Part shown: positions 1-6,910 of the stretch, piece by piece
Layout of the letters: each line of letters opens with the position of its first letter
Numbering within the stretch: position 1 is the first letter of the stretch
Assembly (NCBI GenBank): GCA_027622115.1
Contig: JAQBZS010000377.1
Span: 1-7,025 of the forward strand
Origin: Planctomycetota bacterium
GTDB lineage: Bacteria; Planctomycetota; Planctomycetia; Planctomycetales; Planctomycetaceae
Direction of reading: 5' to 3'
DNA length: 7,025 nt
The notes under the pieces: model-generated
Told to the model about the DNA's origin: nothing
Database searches by the model: none
Seen by the model: only the letters and a program-made list of their open reading frames with translations
Program-made: the position numbers and the translations under genes

Positions 1-1
1 A

Positions 2-385
2 ATGTGGAAACGACGATCCGTGGGAACCGTACTTTCCCGAGCCATTCGCCTGAGGTGTCCTCGCTGCGGAGACGCGGCGCTGTTTTCCGGTTGGTTTTCC
101 ATGCCCGAACGCTGTCCGTCCTGTGAATTCAAGTTTGAACGAGAGCCCGGCTACTTTCTTGGATCGGCGTATATTAACTACGGAGTCACGGCGATCCTGA
201 TGACGATGTCCTATGTGGGCCTGCACTTCGTGGCCGAAATCGATAACCGGTCGCTGATGGCTCCGTTGCTCGGCTTTTGCATCGTGTTTCCGCTGGTTTT
301 CTTTCGGTTCGCGAGATCGGTTTGGCTGGGAATGGATTGCTTCTTCGATCACTCGGAATTCGACAAACACGAAGATTCGGAATGA
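2..385 (+). CDS. DUF983 family zinc-ribbon membrane protein
   Basis: A 127-residue protein with an N-terminal zinc-ribbon-like segment followed by two membrane segments. Two CxxC pairs are visible (Cys19/Cys22 in RCPRCG and Cys38/Cys41 in RCPSC). They are separated by an LFSGWF stretch, as in DUF983 proteins, whose hallmark is CPRCG...LF...CPxC followed by hydrophobic helices. Hydrophobic stretches lie at about residues 53-77 and 84-101, and the C-terminus is acidic (DKHEDSE). The length is normal for the family. The biochemical role of DUF983 is not established; the cysteines suggest metal binding on the cytoplasmic side, which is inference. The ATG is at the second base of the window, so neither an upstream start nor a ribosome-binding site can be assessed. 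The next gene begins 24 bp after its stop (9 bp if the TTG start is used), so the two are probably one transcript. Confidence 0.85.
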   Translation: MWKRRSVGTVLSRAIRLRCPRCGDAALFSGWFSMPERCPSCEFKFEREPGYFLGSAYINYGVTAILMTMSYVGLHFVAEIDNRSLMAPLLGFCIVFPLVFFRFARSVWLGMDCFFDHSEFDKHEDSE

Positions 386-409
386 CCCGTACGATTGGAC
401 GATTCGGTT

Positions 410-1231
410 ATGTTTGAGGTCGGCGATCCTGCGGGAATCGTGTCGGTGCTGGAGACGGGTGTCTGGGCACTTACGGGTGTCTTGTCGCTGGCAAGTCTGT
501 GCCTGTGGGTGATGATCGGACGTCGCCATCGAGCCGGTCAATTGACGGTCCGGCTGAATCCGCAACCCCGAGCGATCATCCGGCCTTTGACGATCGCACT
601 CAGCCTGGGCGCGACGGTGTTTTCCGGAGTCGCCATCAATGATCTGTTGAAAGGCAAGACCGGCCATCCACTCGAGGATGTCATTATCGCGAGCGTCTAC
701 CAAACCTTCATCATCGTGGCCTTGATGGCACTGATCACTCGTGAAGGCGACTTCGACACTTTGGGGATCACGACGGAATCGCTGCCGCGACAAATCAAAA
801 CCGGCGTGACCGCGTTCCTGGCCAGCGTCCTGCCGGTGTTCTTGATGATGTTGGCCATCCAACCCGAACGCACCAAAGACAACCAGCACAGTTTTCTAAA
901 ACGCATCGCCGAAGATCCCTCGTTCGAGACCATCGGCTGGGTTGTTTTGACGGCCGTCGTGTTGGCTCCGCTGTTCGAGGAATTGCTGTTCCGGGTGATC
1001 CTGCAAGGGGCATTGCAACGAGTGTTGCCGCCGAAGCACGCCATCTTGATCGTGGCATTGCTCTTCAGTTCGATTCACGGATACCCGGATGCGCTGGCCC
1101 TGTTTCCACTGGCTCTGATCCTGGGATACACGTACCTCATCACACACCGTTATTGGGTGGTCGTCACCACGCACGCCCTGTTCAATGCGGTAAACGTGGC
1201 ACTACTGTATATGGCCTTGCCGACCAGTTGA
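410..1231 (+). CDS. CPBP family intramembrane glutamic endopeptidase-like protein
   Basis: A multi-pass membrane protein of 273 residues (278 if the in-frame TTG at 395 is the start). It carries the three signature motifs of the CPBP (CAAX protease and bacteriocin-processing, Abi/Rce1-like) family. Numbered from the ATG at 410 they are EExxxR (Glu190, Glu191, Arg195 in FEELLFR), FxxxH (Phe219-His223 in FSSIH) and HxxxN (His255-Asn259 in HALFN). In Rce1-type enzymes the glutamates and histidines form the catalytic site within the membrane, and all are intact here. Hydrophobic segments occur near residues 15-36, 57-77, 91-110, 132-150, 176-190, 210-225 and 230-262. CPBP proteins cleave prenylated proteins or peptides, or act in bacteriocin immunity; the substrate here cannot be told. 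Neither candidate start has a strong Shine-Dalgarno, and I prefer the ATG. It follows the DUF983 gene closely, and its last 30 bp overlap the 3' end of the convergent acyltransferase gene. Confidence 0.88.
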   Translation: MFEVGDPAGIVSVLETGVWALTGVLSLASLCLWVMIGRRHRAGQLTVRLNPQPRAIIRPLTIALSLGATVFSGVAINDLLKGKTGHPLEDVIIASVYQTFIIVALMALITREGDFDTLGITTESLPRQIKTGVTAFLASVLPVFLMMLAIQPERTKDNQHSFLKRIAEDPSFETIGWVVLTAVVLAPLFEELLFRVILQGALQRVLPPKHAILIVALLFSSIHGYPDALALFPLALILGYTYLITHRYWVVVTTHALFNAVNVALLYMALPTS

Positions 1232-2344
1232 TTCGAGGCTTCGCTTGAAACACATCGCCTTCAAATGACGAGCCAAGCGCGTGGCGAGAAACTTGAGCCG
1301 AGGCCGCCGATGTTGAGCCCACACCAACGTCTCGGAGTCGGTCGAAAGGCTTTGCTTGTAGCGGGCACCACCTTTCATGAAGTCATAAGCGTCATATCCA
1401 CGTTGCATGGCGGCTTCGATGCATTCGTAATGGAATAACAAGCCCGGATTGATGTTATGCCCTAGTTGTGCCCAGCCACCCTGATAGAACAGCAATCGAC
1501 GCCGCTCGACGAGGTATTGACCGCAACCGATTGTCGTTCCGTTTCCCACAACTCTGACGAGCGCAATTCGGCCGGACTCCACCAACTCTGAAATCAAATC
1601 ACGGTGGAAGCCCGCAAAACGCTTACTGGCATACACTCCGGGCTTTCCCTGCGACTGCCACCGCGCCTGATGCAGTTCCACAAGCTCTTCGAAACAATCC
1701 AACGCGCTGACGACGTCGTCAGCCCATTCCACGTGAATGTTCCCAATGGCGTTGCGCGTTCTGCGGATCGATTTCTTGGTGGATTTCCCCAGCAACGCCA
1801 GCGGCTCGACCGCGCTGTCGCGTGCCTTGCGGAGATCAAAGTACATGCTCTCGAACGCACGCGGTGTGAAGTCCGGTGATCGAATCATCGACGGCAGATC
1901 GTCACGAGCAAATCCATCCAAGCACAGTTGATCCCACGCCCGTTCGCGACGAATGTGGTTAAGTAGTAATGCGAAGAAGGCATCGCGGTGTTCGGGTTGG
2001 ACCATGATGTCGTTGTATTCGACGCAGACGCTGTCGCTGTCCGGTTCTCCGGCCGTCCCCAGGTGTCGCGTTTGGATTCGAAACGGACCGTCAAACTGAT
2101 CGACTCCGTGTGTTACCAACACCACGCCCACCGGCGTCTCAAGTTGCTTGGCGATGATAAACCGATGCTGGATCGCGTCCCCATAGTGGTCGAGCCAGAT
2201 TCGCGTCCAATCGCTGCTGCACGCAAGTCGCGATAGTGGTCGTTGAGATTCCAACTGCCGCCAGATCGTCAGCGCACGTTCCCGTTCCGTGCTGCCAAGA
2301 ATCTCCAGCGCAAGTTTGCCAGTTGCAATTGATGTCGTTGTCAT
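1202..2344 (-). CDS. GNAT-fold (BioF2-like/CelD-BcsL type) acyltransferase
   Basis: A 380-residue soluble protein with the Acetyltransf_6 (BioF2-like) GNAT domain at about residues 185-332. Recognisable pieces are a basic KSTKKSIRRTRN stretch (188-198), LHQARW...GKPG (224-236), the FYQGGW core strand (286-291), and the segment from Pro300 to Lys330 with the family pattern PGLLFHYECIEAA...RGY..YDFM.G...YK. The N-terminal ~170 residues form the degenerate first GNAT-like half usual for this family. Relatives sit in cellulose and exopolysaccharide loci and are thought to transfer acyl groups to sugars or precursors; the donor and acceptor here are unknown. The start is supported by AGGA seven bases upstream of the ATG. 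The gene is last in the leftward cluster, 187 bp after the flippase gene, with a palindromic element between, so it may be partly uncoupled from it. Its last ten codons, including the stop, overlap the CPBP gene on the other strand. A FemAB-like aminoacyl transferase is a less likely alternative. Confidence 0.82.
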   Translation of the reverse strand: MTTTSIATGKLALEILGSTERERALTIWRQLESQRPLSRLACSSDWTRIWLDHYGDAIQHRFIIAKQLETPVGVVLVTHGVDQFDGPFRIQTRHLGTAGEPDSDSVCVEYNDIMVQPEHRDAFFALLLNHIRRERAWDQLCLDGFARDDLPSMIRSPDFTPRAFESMYFDLRKARDSAVEPLALLGKSTKKSIRRTRNAIGNIHVEWADDVVSALDCFEELVELHQARWQSQGKPGVYASKRFAGFHRDLISELVESGRIALVRVVGNGTTIGCGQYLVERRRLLFYQGGWAQLGHNINPGLLFHYECIEAAMQRGYDAYDFMKGGARYKQSLSTDSETLVWAQHRRPRLKFLATRLARHLKAMCFKRSLESTGRQGHIQ

Positions 2345-2351
2345 AGCGAAG

Positions 2352-2355
2352 TCCT
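2352..2355 (-). promoter_or_regulatory. Ribosome-binding site of the GNAT acyltransferase gene
   Basis: Read on the minus strand this is AGGA in the context TTAGGACTTCGCT, seven bases before the ATG at 2344. Spacing and sequence fit a Shine-Dalgarno site and decide the start of the gene. Confidence 0.6.
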
Positions 2356-2393
2356 AACTGGCCGACGTGCAGCCGGAGGCGCAAGCAGACGCT

Positions 2394-2446
2394 GAGTGGG
2401 ATTCGCCAGAATTCCGAACTGGGATTTCTGGCGAAATCCACTACTC
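2394..2446. repeat. REP-like imperfect palindrome between flippase and acyltransferase genes
   Basis: A 53-bp imperfect inverted repeat. Its core is a perfect 10-bp stem, TTCGCCAGAA (2402-2411) pairing with TTCTGGCGAA (2426-2435). Pairing continues inward through TTCC/GGGA with one bulge to a five-base loop GAACT, and outward through imperfect GAGTGG / CCACTACTC flanks. It lies in the 187-bp gap between the flippase stop and the acyltransferase start. Size, imperfect symmetry and intergenic placement fit REP sequences mobilised by RAYT (REP-associated IS200-like) transposases; I recall similar sequences in planctomycete genomes but could not check. There is no T-tract after the stem, so it is not a classical terminator, although it could protect or attenuate the mRNA. 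The adjoining GC-rich bases 2360-2393 may belong to a second degenerate repeat. Confidence 0.6.
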
Positions 2447-2531
2447 ACAAATGCGCGCAAGAAAACAACAAATCGCGAACTAGTAGTACGACTCACCCTT
2501 CTGCGGCAAGTTCATGTGTGCGCTCCCGATG

Positions 2532-4043
2532 TTAACCGCCTTCTCGAACGAGCCTGATTGGTGACACACTCAACGACTTAGCCATCCAATTGTTGAACCA
2601 AAAGGCCAACCCAAGGATCAACCCGCCGCCGGTTGCCACGATCAACAGTGTTTGCCAATTGCCTTCAAGCGGAATTGTGGACGTCACGGCCATCGAATAC
2701 ATCAGCAATACGATGAGCGGCAGCAATTGCGGCCCCAACGCCGAACGCACGATTTCCGCCAAACGGATGTTAAGTTGGCGGCACGCATACGGAACCAATA
2801 CGCCCAAACTCACCAGCACGAGCGGGATCGCCGTCCCCAAAGCTACGCCCATCAGGCCGAAAAAGTGTACGAGTACCAAGCTAATCAACAAATTGAGCAT
2901 GGCCTCGCTGAAAATGATGAGCGATGTCGTGCGGATGCAACCGACGCCGAACAGGATATTCCGAAACATCCCCACGGGGACCGAGATGACTCGCGCGCCC
3001 AGCAAGACCAGTAGTAAGTGATGGCTTTGCCAATAGCCTTCGCCGACCCACGCCTTGATCAGGATGTCGCCGAAGAATCCCGCACCGATAAACAGCCCGG
3101 TGATCAACAGAAACGTAAAGCCAACGCCGCGAACGAGGAGTCGCTGAATCTCTTCGGTCCGGGCATCGGCATGCAGAGCACCCGTGCGCATCATGAAGAT
3201 ACTGCCGAGTTGCTCGATCGGCTTGGCGATGAACTGACATAAACGCTGAGCGATCACGTAAGGCACGATCGCTCCGGTGCCCAAGACAAAACCAATCACG
3301 ACGGTATCGGTAAAGTAGATCAGCATTCCCGCGAGGCTGTCCAGCGCAAAGAACACGCTGCACGACACGCACTTCTTAAGTGTCACCCACTCGAAATGCC
3401 GCCGTCTTACGGACAGTTGCGGGACTTCGCGAAACGCGAAAAACATGTAACTTAAGTTTTCCACCAGAGTCAGCGTCAGCGTGATCAGAGACAGCGTCAA
3501 CAGTCCGTAATCGGCCGTTAAAAAGAAAAACGTCAGCCCCAGTCGCAACGACAAAGAAACAAGTCCGACTCCGCGTTCGATGTCGAACCTTTGCACTCCC
3601 ATCAGCAAGCCGCCAAAGCCGCTGCCCATGAGGCTGATCGCGAAATTGACGCCCAGGATGAGGATCGCGGTGCGGATTTCCCAGATCGACGAGTATTCCC
3701 AGGCATGGATGCTGGGCGCAATCCACGCCAATCCGCAGGCCGCCAACAAGACGACAATCGCGGCGCAGGAGTAGAACGTCAGCACGGCAGTCATGACTCG
3801 ATTGAGTTCGTCCCATTCCCCGCGAGTGCTGTGCGTGGCGACATAACGACCGGTCGTTGCTCCGAAGCCTAAATGGAACAGCCCGGCGTAGCCGACGATT
3901 GAGTTGATAAACACCCAAATGCCGTACGCGCCGTCACCCAGCGTGCCGAGTACGAACGGCATCAAGAAGATGCCGGACAGCAACCCCGCCGCATGTGTGA
4001 TCCAAGTCGCGATCACGTTCCACTTGAGTGAGCCTCGTCCCAT
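2532..4043 (-). CDS. Wzx-type polysaccharide flippase (MATE/MOP superfamily)
   Basis: A 503-residue polytopic membrane protein of the polysaccharide biosynthesis/O-antigen flippase group in the MOP superfamily. The N-terminus shows the family pattern: a short basic-polar start, a first helix at about 10-32, LGDGAYGIW at 35-43, then GYAGLFHLGFGATTGRYVA at 51-69. A second family-like segment, TDTVVIGFVLGTGAIVPYVIAQRL, runs at 245-268 and marks the second helical half. GLMGVALGTAI at 396-406 is typical of the C-terminal half. Hydrophobic stretches suggest 12 to 14 helices. Such proteins move lipid-linked oligosaccharides from the cytoplasmic to the periplasmic face of the inner membrane. The length fits the family. 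The ATG has only a weak AAG upstream, but the usual N-terminus begins right there. It lies 94 bp after the polymerase-like gene in the same orientation. The substrate cannot be inferred. Confidence 0.88.
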   Translation of the reverse strand: MGRGSLKWNVIATWITHAAGLLSGIFLMPFVLGTLGDGAYGIWVFINSIVGYAGLFHLGFGATTGRYVATHSTRGEWDELNRVMTAVLTFYSCAAIVVLLAACGLAWIAPSIHAWEYSSIWEIRTAILILGVNFAISLMGSGFGGLLMGVQRFDIERGVGLVSLSLRLGLTFFFLTADYGLLTLSLITLTLTLVENLSYMFFAFREVPQLSVRRRHFEWVTLKKCVSCSVFFALDSLAGMLIYFTDTVVIGFVLGTGAIVPYVIAQRLCQFIAKPIEQLGSIFMMRTGALHADARTEEIQRLLVRGVGFTFLLITGLFIGAGFFGDILIKAWVGEGYWQSHHLLLVLLGARVISVPVGMFRNILFGVGCIRTTSLIIFSEAMLNLLISLVLVHFFGLMGVALGTAIPLVLVSLGVLVPYACRQLNIRLAEIVRSALGPQLLPLIVLLMYSMAVTSTIPLEGNWQTLLIVATGGGLILGLAFWFNNWMAKSLSVSPIRLVREGG

Positions 4044-4137
4044 TTATCTTGGCCCAATGTCGAAAGTGTTGTGGATCGAAGGATGAGAAATCTTAACGAC
4101 TTACGAAGTTGAGTGTTGCTTCAAAACGATGTTGCGA

Positions 4138-5568
4138 TCATTTGGCGATCACGATCACGAACACATAGATCACTGCGAAGAACGACAGACTCGCTCCGAC
4201 AAGCCGATAGACGAGCTTACGATTCCACAGCATCAAAGCGCGTGGCGGAGAGAATTGACGGTTACAAATTGTCAGATAAGCGGACGCAATGCCGATCACC
4301 ATGTATGTCGGCACGACGTAGGCTCGGGATAGGGACATCATTCCCACACTCCAGCCGGCCAGCATGGCGAACAGGTACGGTCGAAACCTGTCATGTTCAC
4401 CGTCCGGAACGTGAACTCCGGCTTTGGACATTCGATACAGCGTCCAAGCCGGCAAAAAGAAGCAGCCAAAGAAGAGCGTGCCGCCGAACAGTCCGAGTTC
4501 GACGTAGGTGTGGACGAACGAGTTATGTGCCACCAGCCCCGCGACATCGGCATAGAATCCGTGGCCGATGCCAAAAATGAGATCTTTCGATTGGATCGCG
4601 ACAATGCCGTCTCGCCATTTTTGGACGCGTTCCTGTCCGGTGCCGCCGCCGAGATCGATGTTGCCTTGCCGCCCCGCGAGCACTCCGACGGAAAGGACCG
4701 CCATCACTCCGAACGCCAGGGCCGTCTTGCGGCCGAACCGCGAAAGAAACAACGCGAACCCGGCGGCTCCCATGGCCAGAAGTCCGCCGCGTGAGCGAGT
4801 ACATACGAGTGCCGTGACTTGCATGCCGATCGGCAGCAGCCATAAGAACCGCATTAGGCCAACACGCCGATCGTTCATGAAATAGGTCGATAGGACACCC
4901 ACGGCGACGATGACCATCGAAATATCGTTCGGATCGTTAAAGATCCCGATGCCCCGCATCCGCCAAACCCATTCGATCTCACCGGTCTGCGAGACGGTTC
5001 CGTTTCGCATTTCGAGATGCGTGAGGAACTCGATATCGACCCAGCCGAGATAATCGACGACGCACATGGCAACCATGATCATGGCGCACGTGGTCACCGC
5101 GATTAGGAAGTTACGGAAACGACTTGGCGTATCGACAACTTCAATCAACAGTAAATAGTAGATGGCAACCTTGAGAAACTCGGTTCCCGAGTTCTTGATG
5201 CCGGATAAGTAAAAGTGTGTCACGTGCGAGAGAATGATGGCGCCCAATATTCCCAACACGCACATGGTGAGTGGGTGTCGTTTGAGCGACGCCATCGTAA
5301 GTTGGTTTTGCAAACCTTGCCCCGACAATGCCATCGCGCCCAAGATAAACACTTCGTAAATGGGCAGGGTCGCAAGGTCCGGAAACATTTCCGCCGGTCG
5401 CAGGAACAGCGTGGCATTTACGAGAATGAAAAAGATAAAGGCGATCGTCGATTCTTGCGGTCGATCCGGGAGAACTTCCGCCAGATGCCGAATCGAACGA
5501 CGCGGCCCGAGCATGGCAATGAGGAGTTCATCGCCGGACCGCTGAGTGGTTCGGTTCCATATGGCCAT
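4138..5568 (-). CDS. O-antigen ligase/polymerase-like membrane protein (Wzy_C domain)
   Basis: A 476-residue polytopic inner-membrane protein of the Wzy_C (O-antigen ligase/polymerase) family. Characteristic elements are GIGIFNDPNDISM (206-218), CTRSRGGLLAMGAAG (256-270) at the start of the Wzy_C domain, then a periplasmic loop with GQERVQKWRDG (311-321), FGIGHG (332-337) and AHNSFVHTYVELGLFGG (347-363). In WaaL and Wzy enzymes, arginines and a histidine in these places are needed for sugar transfer from the undecaprenyl carrier; Arg258, Arg260, His348 and Glu357 are candidates here. About ten or more helices are visible, after a roughly 40-residue hydrophilic N-terminus. Sequence alone does not separate a polymerase from a ligase, but the adjacent flippase gene favours a Wzy-dependent pathway. 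The ATG lies 18 bp after the stop of the glycosyltransferase gene, with a weak GGA upstream, so the two genes are likely co-transcribed. Confidence 0.85.
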   Translation of the reverse strand: MAIWNRTTQRSGDELLIAMLGPRRSIRHLAEVLPDRPQESTIAFIFFILVNATLFLRPAEMFPDLATLPIYEVFILGAMALSGQGLQNQLTMASLKRHPLTMCVLGILGAIILSHVTHFYLSGIKNSGTEFLKVAIYYLLLIEVVDTPSRFRNFLIAVTTCAMIMVAMCVVDYLGWVDIEFLTHLEMRNGTVSQTGEIEWVWRMRGIGIFNDPNDISMVIVAVGVLSTYFMNDRRVGLMRFLWLLPIGMQVTALVCTRSRGGLLAMGAAGFALFLSRFGRKTALAFGVMAVLSVGVLAGRQGNIDLGGGTGQERVQKWRDGIVAIQSKDLIFGIGHGFYADVAGLVAHNSFVHTYVELGLFGGTLFFGCFFLPAWTLYRMSKAGVHVPDGEHDRFRPYLFAMLAGWSVGMMSLSRAYVVPTYMVIGIASAYLTICNRQFSPPRALMLWNRKLVYRLVGASLSFFAVIYVFVIVIAK

Positions 5569-5586
5569 TGTGCTGTCCGATCCGGT

Positions 5587-6771
5587 CTAGCGACTTTGGC
5601 CAATCGCGAGTTGGTACACATCGCTGTGCCGTTCGGCGGAACGTGCCCAAGAGAATTGACGTGCCCATTGGCGTGCTTCGTCGATGGGCTCGGGATGTTC
5701 ACCTCGTTGTTCGAGGCAGCGTCCGGCGGCGGTCTTCCACGCCTCGAAGTCTTCGACCGGCAACACAATGGAGCCGGGGCCGATCAACTCACCGAGGCTG
5801 CCGACGTCGCTGAAGAGAATCGGTGTGCCCACGGCTTGTGCTTCCAACGCGGGCAAACCGAAGCCTTCGTAGAGCGTGGGGTACAACACGGCGGCTGCCG
5901 ATGCATAGAGTTCGGGCATCGCTTCTTCGGGCACGAACGGCAACAACATGACGCGTCCACGAATCGCGGGCGCGAGGCGTTCCAAGAATTGCTTACGGTT
6001 GGATTCGGGAAGCCCACATACCACAAGTTGAGCGTGGGGGTTGATGCCGGTTGTTGCTTCGAAGACCTGCAACGCCCATTCGAGCCGCTTACGCGGTGCG
6101 TCTCCACCGAGATATAAGAAGTAGGGTTGAATGATGCCAAGACGACTGAGTTGGTCGCTGTGCGTGGGCGTGTAGTCCAGGTAATGCTGATCGATCCCGT
6201 GTGTGATCACATGCAGCTTATCGATGAGTTCGGGCCACATGGACACGATGTCGGATCGCGAGTTCTCGCTGATCGTGATGATGGCGGCACACTTACGAAA
6301 GACGCGCGGCAACAGTTGATTCTGATAGACGGAACCGGCCATTTGGTCGTGCGGATCGTTCGATCGCAGCCAAGGGATGATGTCATGGATCGTCACGACC
6401 GTGGGAATCGGCTGCCACCACGGTGCGTCGGTGGACGTGCAGTGCAGGATGTCGACATTCTGCTTACGCGCGGCTCGGGGAAGCCCGATCTGCAACCAAG
6501 TATTGAATCGCGATCCACGCATGGTGAAACGATGGACCGAGACGTTGTCCATTGGCGGATGGTGCATCGGCAGATCCGGACGCTGGCCGAAGAGATCCCA
6601 GTGGATTGGCTGCGACGCGGGAAACTGTGCCATCATGCTGGCGACGTATTTGCCCATGCCGCGAATGTGTTCGCGATTCAGGCAGCCCGCGTCCAAGCCG
6701 ACACGCATCTCGCGCACGTTATCGGCAAACTTCGTTTCCTGAGGACGGGCACATTCCAGGATGGCTTCCAT
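5587..6771 (-). CDS. Glycosyltransferase family 4-type protein
   Basis: A GT-B glycosyltransferase of 394 residues from the chosen start. The N-terminal Rossmann strand MRVGLDAG lies at 22-29, followed by the acceptor-side loop GMGKYV (38-43). VTIHDIIPW (126-134) and ITISENSRSDIV (165-176) are typical of the N-domain of GT4 mannosyl/glycosyltransferases. The C-domain opens with YFLYLGGDAPRKR (217-229) and holds the donor-binding EGFGLPALE, an E-x7-E motif with Glu302 and Glu310. It should transfer a sugar from a nucleotide-sugar donor to a lipid-linked or other acceptor at the cytoplasmic membrane face; sugar and linkage are unknown. The ATG at 6771 has AAGG seven bases upstream. The ATG at 6708 would begin exactly at MRVGLDA, the usual family N-terminus, but has no clear ribosome-binding site. 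A further in-frame extension to a TTG at 6903 would run through a palindromic repeat and is unlikely. The gene is first in a tight pair with the polymerase-like gene (18-bp gap). Confidence 0.88.
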   Translation of the reverse strand: MEAILECARPQETKFADNVREMRVGLDAGCLNREHIRGMGKYVASMMAQFPASQPIHWDLFGQRPDLPMHHPPMDNVSVHRFTMRGSRFNTWLQIGLPRAARKQNVDILHCTSTDAPWWQPIPTVVTIHDIIPWLRSNDPHDQMAGSVYQNQLLPRVFRKCAAIITISENSRSDIVSMWPELIDKLHVITHGIDQHYLDYTPTHSDQLSRLGIIQPYFLYLGGDAPRKRLEWALQVFEATTGINPHAQLVVCGLPESNRKQFLERLAPAIRGRVMLLPFVPEEAMPELYASAAAVLYPTLYEGFGLPALEAQAVGTPILFSDVGSLGELIGPGSIVLPVEDFEAWKTAAGRCLEQRGEHPEPIDEARQWARQFSWARSAERHSDVYQLAIGQSR

Positions 6772-6778
6772 GGGCGGA

Positions 6779-6782
6779 CCTT
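6779..6782 (-). promoter_or_regulatory. Candidate ribosome-binding site of the glycosyltransferase gene
   Basis: On the minus strand this is AAGG, seven bases before the ATG at 6771. It favours that start over the ATG at 6708, where no such motif is seen. The match is short, so support is moderate. Confidence 0.4.
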
Positions 6783-6824
6783 GGTGGCTGGATCGGTGAA
6801 TCGGACTCACGATTGGAGACTCTC

Positions 6825-6902
6825 TGAAAAAGCGGGACAGGCACCCACATGTTGAATTTCGGAATTGAATTGGAACATGTGGGAGGCAGTCTCGGTTTTT
6901 CA
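6825..6902. repeat. 78-bp palindromic REP/MITE-like element, possibly also a bidirectional terminator
   Basis: Two 29-base arms, 6825-6853 and 6874-6902, are inverted copies of each other at 24 of 29 positions, around a 20-base AT-rich loop. The outer ends are TGAAAAA / TTTTTCA, and the inner ends CCACATGTT / AACATGTGG match perfectly. Four of the five differences are symmetric like-with-like mismatches (G-G, A-A, G-G, A-A) and the fifth is a G-T wobble, so an RNA hairpin would still form. The left arm carries GGGACAGGCACC, a string I associate with RAYT/REP-type repeats in planctomycetes and other bacteria (from memory, not checked). It begins 8 bases after the stop of the partial gene at the right edge. 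Both strands end the stem in a run of five T, so it may terminate transcription in either direction. Confidence 0.65.
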
Positions 6903-6910
6903 AATAGTCT

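Noticed and set aside
2139..2441. 100-codon open frame on the - strand across the acyltransferase start
   Set aside because: Its start lies within the palindrome at 2394-2446 and it overlaps the acyltransferase N-terminus out of phase; no motif.
2480..2515. Ten-codon minus-strand open frame (MNLPQKGESYY) as a leader peptide
   Set aside because: No ribosome-binding site, no runs of a regulatory amino acid, and no attenuator pair with a T-tract downstream; a chance frame of this size is common.
2881..3372. 163-codon open frame on the - strand within the flippase gene
   Set aside because: Same strand but a different phase from the flippase, rich in Arg and Cys, no motif; the flippase frame has clear family patterns.
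4044..4137. Possible promoter in the 94-bp gap between the polymerase-like and flippase genes
   Set aside because: No -35/-10 pair with acceptable spacing and no hairpin was convincing by eye.
4113..4580. 155-codon open frame on the + strand opposite the polymerase-like gene
   Set aside because: Highly arginine-rich translation typical of an out-of-phase reading, antisense to the conserved Wzy_C domain.
5215..6117. 300-codon open frame on the + strand across the glycosyltransferase and polymerase-like genes
   Set aside because: It is antisense to two well-supported genes, spans their junction, and its translation is low in hydrophobic structure with no recognisable motif; such frames are expected opposite GC-biased codons.
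6127..6855. 242-codon open frame on the + strand opposite the glycosyltransferase 5' region
   Set aside because: Antisense to canonical GT4 motifs, runs into the palindromic repeat, and has no recognisable domain.
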